Assembly: GCA_021531775.1 (NCBI GenBank) | Contig: JAFBIU010000015.1 | Location: 1 to 64,000, forward strand | Direction: 5' to 3' | Origin: Parabacteroides distasonis | Lineage (GTDB): Bacteria; Bacteroidota; Bacteroidia; Bacteroidales; Tannerellaceae | DNA length: 64,000 nucleotides | Shown: positions 58,101 to 64,000 of the stretch, piece by piece | Layout of the letters: each line of letters opens with the position of its first letter | How positions within the stretch are numbered: position 1 is the stretch's first letter | Notes under the pieces: model-generated | The model's input: only the letters and a program-made list of their open reading frames with translations | Databases searched by the model: none | What the model was told of the DNA's origin: nothing | Position numbers and translations under genes: made by a program

Positions 58101-60703
58101 CGTTCCAGACGGATCGGGAAGCATATAAGCCGGGCGAAGAGATGGTGGTACGCATACCCTCTTCGGAAGGTAGTCGGGCTATTGTGAGCGTCGAGCAGGG
58201 TTCCCGTGTCCTCTCGGTACAGGAGGTAGCTTGCCAGGCGACTGAAACGACTCTCCACCTGAAAGCAACAGCTGATATGCAACCCAATGTGTATATCCAT
58301 GTCACCCTACTGCAACCCTATGGACAAGTGGCGAATGACCGGCCGATTCGTCTGTATGGCGTGGTTCCCGTTCGGGTAACAGCTCCTGAGAGCCATTTGA
58401 AACCGGTCATTCAGGTTCCCAAAGAGATCCGTCCCGAGAGCAACTGTCGGGTGACGGTGTCTGAATCCACAGGGCGAGAGATGGCCTATACCTTGGCGGT
58501 TGTTGATGAAGGATTATTGGATCTGACCCGTTTTCAGACACCTGATCCTTGGGAAGCCTTCCATGCCCGCGAGGCACTGGGTGTACAGACCTGGGATCTG
58601 TATAATTATGTGGTAGGTGCCTATGGTGGACGCATTGAACAGCTCTTCAGTATCGGTGGTGACGATGCCTTGAAGCGGGGACCGAAAGCGATCGTCAATC
58701 GTTTTCCGCCTGTGGTCCGATTTGAAGGTCCTTTCCGGCTGAAGCGTGGAGAAAAACAGACACATCAGATCCAGATACCGAACTATCATGGACGCGTACG
58801 GGTCATGGTAGTTGCCGGTAATGGCGAGGCATACGGTCGGGCTGAACAGTCGGTCGTTGTGCGCAAGCCGGTCATGCTGTTGGGTACACTTCCGCGTGTG
58901 ATCGGAACCAACGAAGAGATGGTTGTTCCGGCAACGGTCTTTGTGACCCAGCCTCACGTGGGAGAGGTGACCGTTTCCATCCAGTGCCCGAAGGGGATGG
59001 AGGTGATGGGCGGGGCAACCCGACAGCTCCAGTTTCAAGCGGTCGGAGATCAACAGGTACAGTTCCGTATACGAACAGGAGAGAACCCGGGCACAGGACA
59101 GCTTGTTTTGACCGCTACGGGCGGATCAGAAAAGGCACGCTATACAGCCGATATGACCATTCGTTCCATTTCAGAAACAGAGCGGCAGGTGGTTCCCGTG
59201 ACGTTGAAACCGGGAGAACACTGGACCTCCTCTTTGTCGATGGAGGGTTGGGTCGGTACACCCAGTGTCTCTTTGGAGATGACCCATCTATCTCCCTTGG
59301 ATCTGACATCTCGCTTGTCCTATGTGGCAGATTATCCACATGGCTGTTTGGAACAATGGGTTTCCAAGGCCTTCCCAAGGCTCTATGTGGCTACTTTGGC
59401 CGGTTGGGGTGCGGAACAACAGGCCCAAAGCGAAGAACAGGTAAAAACAGTAATTGCCCGTTTGCGTTCCTTCCAGACAGCCAATGGAGGGTTTGCCTAT
59501 TGGCCGGGACAGTCAGCCGATCATGTGTGGGGAACGGCCTATGCAGCTCATTTTTTGGTGGCAGCTGAACAGCAAGGGTATTGGATCCCGACGGGCATGA
59601 AACAGGCCCTGTTGAATTATCTCCGGCGCATCTCTCGTGGCTGGCGTGCTTCTGAGCAGGGAGCCTATCGACCCGAAGAAGAGAGTGAAGCCTATCGCCT
59701 GTTTGTCTTGGCTATGGGTGAATCTGCGGAATTGGGAGCCATGAACCGTCTGAAGGAACAGGGTAACCTGACGGATGTGAGCCGTTGGTTCTTGGCATTG
59801 GCCTATGAGGCTGTCGGACAAACTGACATAGCGTGTGATCTGATCCAACAGACTGCAGAGATGACGGTTGCCCATCGGAAGTCCGATGAAACCTTTGGTA
59901 GTGATTTGCGGGATCGGGCGATTCAGTTGATGGCTTTCCATCGTTTGGGGTTGGATCAACCTGCAGCCCGTGTAGCCGATCAGATCTCCCGGCAGTTGGC
60001 TTCGGAATCGTGGTTCAATACCCATGCCGTGGCCTTTGCGTTGGCTGCGATGGCGGAATTCCAGCAGGCCCAACCACAGGATGCGCAGGGGGCATTTACC
60101 TATCGGGTGGGAACCCATCAGGGAGAAGCGTCTCCGATGAAGGGAGCTCTGTGGTCGGCTACCTGGCCTATGCAATCGTCCTTGAAGCAACCGGTGGAGG
60201 TTACCAATACGGGCAAATCGACCTTATATGCACGCTGCATCGTGATGGGAGAACGAGCCTTGGGTGAGGTCGAACCAACGGCAGATGGCGTACGTTTGAC
60301 GGCTACTTATACCGATCTCAAGGGGCAGCCGTTGGATGTGGCTCAATTGCAGCAGGGCACCAGTTTCCGGATGAAGCTGACGGTTCAGAATACATCGCCG
60401 GAAGCGGTATCGCATCTGGTGCTGACGCATATCTTACCGGCAGGATGGGAACTGCTCAACACCCGTTTTGTAGCTGAGCCATCAGCAACGACTGAACAGG
60501 GAACTATCGATTACCAGGATATTCGGGATGATCGTGTCTATAGTTACATCAATTGGCTTCCGGCAGGCCGACAAGTAACCGTCACGTTGCAAGGCTGTGC
60601 GGTCTATCCGGGTCGATTCTACTTACCGGCTGCGACAGTGGAGGCGATGTATGATGCACGGATTCGGTCGAATACCCGTGGTCGCTATGTGGAAGTAAAC
60701 TAA
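55169..60703 (+). CDS. alpha-2-macroglobulin family lipoprotein with thioester motif
   Basis: This giant 1844-aa protein has a lipoprotein signal (ICILLCIWCCMVGC). It has an MG1-like N-terminal part, a series of macroglobulin beta domains (GFIYGERGVWRPGDTLNIGF and YAYPE-like blocks), a bait-like region, and the thioester site CLEQ (Cys1393-Gln1396, in YPHGCLEQWVSKAF) in an alpha/alpha toroid. A receptor-binding-like end follows. Bacterial members trap proteases in the periplasm. The usual partner PbpC is not beside it. ATG 55169 is chosen over GTG 55157, which lies inside the direct repeat. Confidence 0.92.
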   Translation: MKNKLNYVSRICILLCIWCCMVGCSDQRQSADRLPYHPCVEAFTTGHISRYAPIYLIFQQPVDSVAQKQVAQRLSIRPAVRGSFQFENDRTVAFYPATSLDRNTTYEITADLSDWFDLQNADRKFSFRVQTRPTLLRAHLQSMEIHPKHPGQYDFTCVLLTPDREEPETVESLLQVSAPVQTQWKHAADGLRHELRLVGVPAQPEEGKPLCLSVAPNKWRVPETELLTIQVPRPGDFRIYDVKYVQEPARYVEVTFTQPLDESQDLRGLAQLQGNQQETVTQEGNRLRLYPDPGRKGEVTLLLSEAIRSADGNPLGEPESRRLLIGEEVPAVRFVGKGVLIPQSDQLSIPFQAVYLRGVVVRVIRILQQNMGYFLQENELDSSSSLTRVGRLVARKTIFLDESGLDLSQWNTFSIDLRQLIEPEPGAVYRVELSFDQRLSAYPCGTTELVTKEQLMAEDAVRFQAESDHYDRGGYYYNVNDEDWSIYRYQEREDPCKPSFYFGKVEARNVLATDIGLIAQSVDDHAMRVLAHHLRTTEPMKGVEVTAYNYQGQSLAQAETDVHGQAVLRCTAGQPFYLMAAWDKQRSYLRVDPGSARSLSLFDVEGEVVQQGLKGFIYGERGVWRPGDTLNIGFMLLDREHRLPANHPVVMELYNPLGQLYARQTCSDNELGLYAFRLATESDAPTGAWNLQATVGGTHFQKRVRIESIKPNRLKIGLSLPKLLVKGVPLNGRLHVEWLQGAKARQLKYELQGLFVATQTHFDSYPNYVFDDPGRSFNSEESKLIQGTTDEEGDASLTARLEVGQAAPGMLLGQLTTRVYEETGDFSLDAMRVLYSPYRRYIGVRSPQQGSEPLATDQSHTFEAVAVDEAGLPQPKSEIQVEIYKVDWYWWWSSDRSQLANFVSDSYNKPVKQMTLFTDQQGRARFDFQVNREEWGSYYIALKDPQGGHRTGVMTYFDWPDLEGCRNQAGESAAQMLTFQTDREAYKPGEEMVVRIPSSEGSRAIVSVEQGSRVLSVQEVACQATETTLHLKATADMQPNVYIHVTLLQPYGQVANDRPIRLYGVVPVRVTAPESHLKPVIQVPKEIRPESNCRVTVSESTGREMAYTLAVVDEGLLDLTRFQTPDPWEAFHAREALGVQTWDLYNYVVGAYGGRIEQLFSIGGDDALKRGPKAIVNRFPPVVRFEGPFRLKRGEKQTHQIQIPNYHGRVRVMVVAGNGEAYGRAEQSVVVRKPVMLLGTLPRVIGTNEEMVVPATVFVTQPHVGEVTVSIQCPKGMEVMGGATRQLQFQAVGDQQVQFRIRTGENPGTGQLVLTATGGSEKARYTADMTIRSISETERQVVPVTLKPGEHWTSSLSMEGWVGTPSVSLEMTHLSPLDLTSRLSYVADYPHGCLEQWVSKAFPRLYVATLAGWGAEQQAQSEEQVKTVIARLRSFQTANGGFAYWPGQSADHVWGTAYAAHFLVAAEQQGYWIPTGMKQALLNYLRRISRGWRASEQGAYRPEEESEAYRLFVLAMGESAELGAMNRLKEQGNLTDVSRWFLALAYEAVGQTDIACDLIQQTAEMTVAHRKSDETFGSDLRDRAIQLMAFHRLGLDQPAARVADQISRQLASESWFNTHAVAFALAAMAEFQQAQPQDAQGAFTYRVGTHQGEASPMKGALWSATWPMQSSLKQPVEVTNTGKSTLYARCIVMGERALGEVEPTADGVRLTATYTDLKGQPLDVAQLQQGTSFRMKLTVQNTSPEAVSHLVLTHILPAGWELLNTRFVAEPSATTEQGTIDYQDIRDDRVYSYINWLPAGRQVTVTLQGCAVYPGRFYLPAATVEAMYDARIRSNTRGRYVEVN

Positions 60704-60717
60704 AAGGAGGAATGATT

Positions 60718-62043
60718 ATGGCGAAGAAAAATTTCATTTTGGACACAAATGTCCTGTTGCATGATTATCGTTGTTTGGAAAATTTCCAAGAGAATGATAT
60801 CTATCTGCCCATTGTGGTCTTGGAAGAGCTGGACAAGTTCAAGAAGGGAAATGAGCAGATCAATTACAATGCACGTGAGTTCGTACGTCAGTTGGATTTA
60901 CTGACCGATGACCATCTGTTCTCCAAAGGTGCCTCCTTGGGACCGGGTAAAGGTATTTTGCATGTCCTGGTCTCCAGCCAGTATCATCGCAAGATTGCAG
61001 AGGTCTTTCCGGCTCGGATTCCGGATCATCAGATCCTGTCCTGCACGTTGGAGGTGGCTGAAAAGTATCCGGACATGCAGACGATTCTGGTCTCGAAAGA
61101 TGTGAATTTGCGGATGAAAGCGCGTTCATTGGGTCTGAAGGTAGAAGACTACATCACGGACAAAGTGACGGATGTGGCTCTCTTTGAACGGTCGCAAGAG
61201 ACATACGAGGGTATCGATGGAGCGTTGATAGACCGTCTGTATGCCACACCGGAGGGCATCGATGTCGATCAGTTTGCCTCTTTGCAGGGAAAGGTAGAAC
61301 CGAATGAGTGCTTCGTGCTGAAGAGCGAACGCAATTCGATCTTGGCCCGTTTCAACCCCTTCACGCAACGGATCAAGCGGGTGGAGAAGGGGAGTAACTT
61401 CGGTATTCAACCGCGTAATGCAGAGCAGAGTTTTGCTTTTGAAGTATTGAATGACCCGGACATCAAGCTCGTCGGACTGACCGGTAAGGCAGGAACGGGC
61501 AAGACATTGCTGGCCTTGGCTTCGGCTTTGAAACAGGCTAATCAGTATAAGCAGATTCTCTTGGCGCGTCCGATCGTGGCTTTGGCCAACAAGGATTTAG
61601 GTTTCTTGCCGGGTGATGAGAAACAGAAGGTGGCTCCCTATATGCAACCGCTCTTTGATAATTTGAATGTGATCAAAGGGCAGTTTGCACCGGGCAATGT
61701 GGATTGTCGGCAGATCGACGAGATGCAGAAGAGCAATCGGCTGGTGATCGAGGCCTTGGCTTTTATCCGGGGACGTAGTCTGTCAGAGACATTCTGCATC
61801 ATCGATGAGGCACAAAACCTGACGCCACACGAGATCAAGACGATTATCACGCGCGCTGGAGAAGGAACGAAAATGGTATTCACGGGGGATATTCAGCAGA
61901 TCGATTCTCCCTATTTGGATGCGCAAAGTAATGGATTGGCCTACATGGTGGACAAGATGAAAGGACAGGATCTGTTTGCCCACATCAATCTGATCCGGGG
62001 TGAACGGAGTCAGCTTTCTGAATTGGCTTCCAACCTGTTGTAA
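60718..62043 (+). CDS. PIN-domain PhoH-family ATPase
   Basis: The 441-aa protein joins an N-terminal PIN RNase domain (FILDTNVLLHDYRCLENF, VVLEELDKFKKGNEQIN) to a PhoH ATPase (LTGKAGTGKTLLALASALKQ, LARPIVALANKDLGFLPG, FCIIDEAQNLTPHEIKTII, FTGDIQQIDSPYLD). Members are thought to be RNA helicase-nucleases related to toxin systems. ATG 60718 is chosen because AGGAGG at 60705-60710 is 7 bases before it, whereas ATG 60712 would be only one base away. It follows the macroglobulin gene by 14 bases, so they may be co-transcribed. Confidence 0.93.
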   Translation: MAKKNFILDTNVLLHDYRCLENFQENDIYLPIVVLEELDKFKKGNEQINYNAREFVRQLDLLTDDHLFSKGASLGPGKGILHVLVSSQYHRKIAEVFPARIPDHQILSCTLEVAEKYPDMQTILVSKDVNLRMKARSLGLKVEDYITDKVTDVALFERSQETYEGIDGALIDRLYATPEGIDVDQFASLQGKVEPNECFVLKSERNSILARFNPFTQRIKRVEKGSNFGIQPRNAEQSFAFEVLNDPDIKLVGLTGKAGTGKTLLALASALKQANQYKQILLARPIVALANKDLGFLPGDEKQKVAPYMQPLFDNLNVIKGQFAPGNVDCRQIDEMQKSNRLVIEALAFIRGRSLSETFCIIDEAQNLTPHEIKTIITRAGEGTKMVFTGDIQQIDSPYLDAQSNGLAYMVDKMKGQDLFAHINLIRGERSQLSELASNLL

Positions 62044-62060
62044 GTGGGGTTGAGATAGTG

Positions 62061-62116
62061 AAAGGGCTGAATCAGCAGGGGGTCTGTCAGGAAGACCGAT
62101 GCTGATCCAGCCCTTT
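62061..62116. terminator. hairpin between the PhoH-like and acyltransferase genes (convergent)
   Basis: AAAGGGCTG with ATCAGCA (62061-62077) pairs with TGCTGAT and CAGCCCTTT (62100-62116), with an inner GGTCT/AGACC helix. The long symmetrical stem between converging genes fits a two-way terminator, although the T-run is short. Confidence 0.65.
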
Positions 62117-62138
62117 CTGTGCAGAGACGGCTCAGGAT

Positions 62139-63266
62139 TTATCCCACGATGTAGCGGGCATATCGTCCGGAGATCTTACGGATCAACAGGACAATGAGCC
62201 AAGAGAGTCCGAATGAAATCACAGCCCCTACGGGGATTTGGATACAGACTGGAATCTGGAGAGCCCGCATCCAAACGATACTGGGACCGGTGAGGATGTA
62301 GTGAACCATATAGACTCCGAAGCCGCACAGGGTCAGATTGGCCAGGACGGCTTGGATCTTTGGTGAACGGACCTGTACCAACTTGGTCAGCATGAAGACC
62401 GGAACGGTCATCATCACGACGTTCAACGAGTTGTAGGTGAAGAACAATTCAAATTGCTCTTCGGTGTGACCCGGCATTTCTGCCATGTGTTTGAAGCCGA
62501 CGTAGGTGACAGCGTACCCGATGATAAACAGGGGAATACCCCAGGTCAGGGTCTTACTGAGCGACCATTCTGTATGGCGCAGGTAATGACCCAACAACAG
62601 GTAACCGTTGAAACCGGCAAAGTAGTAAAGCATCGGAAAATGGTTCCAGGCACAACCACCCCAGATATAGGGATTGACATATTCATAATAATAGGGCAAC
62701 AGCGTGGTCGCCATCCAGGCCACCAGGAACCAACGTTTGCTACGCTCACTGGCCTTTTCAACCCAGGCAGAGAAGATGGGCAAGTAGAGATAGAGGCCGA
62801 TCAACAGATAGATGTACCACATGTGCACATCGGTGTTCATGAAGTTGAAGGGGATCTGTGCAATAAACTCCAAGGAGTTACTGAACGATTGCTCCAGTAC
62901 CTTTTCGCCGGCATAGGGGAAGAAGTCGAGAATGACTTCAGGTGACAGTCCCAACAGCTTGGTGAACCACGGGAAGAGGCAATAGAGTACCGACCAGATC
63001 AGGAATGGCCAAAAGACACGGCTGATCCGTTTTTGATAGAAGACAGACGTCTCTTCCCGTACCGGCAACAACAGGGCTCCCGTAATCATGACAAACAGGG
63101 GGACACAGGGCCTTAAGAGAGCCCCGTAGATTTGTCCCCAGAATGGAATCTCAGCCGGTGGAACACCGGGATAGAAGTTGAACGGATCTGCACAGTGGCA
63201 GCAGACCACGGTAAACATGGCGACCAGGCGGGTCACATCCAACCAGACAACTCGATTGTTCTGCAT
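62139..63266 (-). CDS. membrane acyltransferase, Acyl_transf_3 / OafA family
   Basis: The 375-aa inner-membrane protein has about ten hydrophobic helices. It has an early WLDVTRLVAMFTVVCCHCAD, where the conserved Arg and His of the family are visible, then PCVPLFVMITGALLL and FFWPFLIWS-like blocks. Such enzymes O-acylate sugars or lipids of the envelope. It lies 6 bases after the fucosidase gene on the same strand, so they form one unit. The target is unknown. Confidence 0.85.
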   Translation of the reverse strand: MQNNRVVWLDVTRLVAMFTVVCCHCADPFNFYPGVPPAEIPFWGQIYGALLRPCVPLFVMITGALLLPVREETSVFYQKRISRVFWPFLIWSVLYCLFPWFTKLLGLSPEVILDFFPYAGEKVLEQSFSNSLEFIAQIPFNFMNTDVHMWYIYLLIGLYLYLPIFSAWVEKASERSKRWFLVAWMATTLLPYYYEYVNPYIWGGCAWNHFPMLYYFAGFNGYLLLGHYLRHTEWSLSKTLTWGIPLFIIGYAVTYVGFKHMAEMPGHTEEQFELFFTYNSLNVVMMTVPVFMLTKLVQVRSPKIQAVLANLTLCGFGVYMVHYILTGPSIVWMRALQIPVCIQIPVGAVISFGLSWLIVLLIRKISGRYARYIVG

Positions 63267-63272
63267 GCTGTG

Positions 63273-64000
63273 TTATTTATTCGTGGTGATGATATCTACT
63301 TCTGCATAGCCGGCCTGCGTATCGCCTTCCGTATTACTCAGCGCACGCAGTTTGATGTAACGGCCAGAGACAGGTTCGAACGTGCGGCTTTGCCACAAAG
63401 GGTTGTTCTTGATGTTCGAAAACTCGCCTTCGCTCACCTTTTGCCAGCTCTTGCCATCTTTCGACACGGCAAACTCGTAATTGAAGAGAATGCCAGCTGC
63501 CCAACGGTTTTGATCCGGCAGGTAACGGAATCCGGAAATGGACTGCTCGCTCGCGAGGTCGATCACCAGATCTTGTGGCATCTGCTTTCCTTTCTGGTAC
63601 CAAACCGTCTTGGGATCACCGTCAAAGACAGCTTGCGCTTTCTCATCTGGTACGCCTACCACTTTCCAGTTCGCATGAACGACATCGAACTGTTCCGTTG
63701 TTACCGGACTGCTCTGCTGGCTCTCCGGGTCGTAGGCGATGACTTGGAAAAGGGTGGGTTGGTCAACCATCACGGGTTGTTTGTACGTTGGACTCTGAGC
63801 GGTCGGTGTGCTGCCATCCACCGTGTAGTGCAATTCAGCTTCGGGATCAGCTGCCGTGACAGTCACGAGTCCCTCTATGTTTCGTTGAACAAGGGGAGCA
63901 GTCAACACCTTCGGGGCATGATAGAGCGCAATACGGCTGATCAACGGACACTCCTTGGCATCCGTGATGGTGAAACGTACCTTGTCGGTGGTCACGGTCG
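63273..64000 (-). CDS. glycoside hydrolase C-terminal part, probable GH29 alpha-L-fucosidase (truncated by window)
   Basis: The frame is open to the window edge, so the start lies beyond 64000; 242 codons are visible. KVRFTITDAKECPLISRIAL resembles the end of GH29 fucosidase catalytic regions. A chitobiase-like domain follows (ELHYTVDGSTPTAQSPTY) and then an F5/8-type C carbohydrate-binding domain (WYQKGKQMPQDLVIDL, GRYIKLRALSNTEG). The catalytic domain is not in view, so GH29 is an inference from domain order. It would release fucose from host or plant glycans. Confidence 0.75.
   Translation of the reverse strand, partial: TVTTDKVRFTITDAKECPLISRIALYHAPKVLTAPLVQRNIEGLVTVTAADPEAELHYTVDGSTPTAQSPTYKQPVMVDQPTLFQVIAYDPESQQSSPVTTEQFDVVHANWKVVGVPDEKAQAVFDGDPKTVWYQKGKQMPQDLVIDLASEQSISGFRYLPDQNRWAAGILFNYEFAVSKDGKSWQKVSEGEFSNIKNNPLWQSRTFEPVSGRYIKLRALSNTEGDTQAGYAEVDIITTNK

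Noticed and set aside
1-64000. CRISPR array
   Set aside because: No set of regularly spaced identical repeats with unique spacers was seen. The octamer arrays have no spacers and the 23-bp repeat has no spacer sequence.

Overview
The window reads as chromosome of a Bacteroidales bacterium, most plausibly Parabacteroides or a close Tannerellaceae relative. The genus is my inference. Support comes from repeated TAnnTTTG -7 boxes (Bacteroidota primary sigma factor), an HU protein of the HU-HIG type, a NagB/PIG-L fusion, DUF4837 and LptE lipoproteins, a trimeric [FeFe]-hydrogenase and a rhaBATD operon. Most of the window is dense housekeeping or metabolic DNA with short gaps. The first 11 kb are different: accessory, mosaic and repeat-bearing.

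Region 1 (1-11000) is accessory. It has two unrecognised small genes, an HU-like protein with an InlB-type repeat tail, a small membrane protein and a PglC/WcaJ-type initiating sugar transferase whose base composition changes abruptly near 3300. An AT-rich cassette follows: GNAT acyltransferase, acyl carrier protein, adenylate-forming ligase, ketoreductase-like SDR, PLP deaminase-like enzyme, a PP-loop-like protein interrupted at a run of eight G, and an ATP-grasp ligase. After it lie gene remnants, small ORFs and octamer-repeat elements with hairpin arms. My inference is that the cassette makes an acyl or amino-acyl substituent on a carrier protein and attaches it to an amino sugar of a surface glycan, with the DegT aminotransferase at 11003 perhaps supplying the amino sugar.

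Region 2 (11000-37100, + strand except yaaA) holds the aminotransferase, a DEAH helicase, glycogen branching enzyme with a lysine-rich tail, mannose-6-phosphate isomerase, hydrogenase genes in the order B-A-C, yaaA, alkD-like, rlmN, a DUF4837 lipoprotein and pdxA. Next is a lipid-type operon (cytidylyltransferase, SDR, CDP-alcohol phosphatidyltransferase, acyltransferase) that runs into a sigma-54 activator, lptE, a repeat protein and secG. Dus, an ABC-F ATPase, RsmE and a small winged-helix protein complete the region.

Region 3 (37180-41313, - strand) is an operon-like run trmD > RsmI-like > left-handed beta-helix acetyltransferase > M28 peptidase, divergent from pheT and the YebC gene. Region 4 (44826-50403) is an L-rhamnose locus: a divergent AraC regulator, then rhaB, rhaA, rhaT and rhaD. 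Region 5 (50500-54855) is a nag-like locus with two tandem NagA paralogues and a NagB/PIG-L fusion. In this locus several residues expected for catalysis are replaced. Region 6 (54900-64000) has tRNA-Pro(UGG), a giant thioester alpha-2-macroglobulin lipoprotein, a PIN-PhoH ATPase, a membrane acyltransferase and the 3' part of a probable alpha-L-fucosidase cut by the window edge.

The best candidates for something undescribed are the ACP/ligase/PP-loop/ATP-grasp cassette with its G8 tract (3613-9722), the nag-like locus with substituted active sites (50500-54855), and the octamer elements whose two hairpin arms differ in sequence but keep pairing (1176-1229 and 10854-10902).
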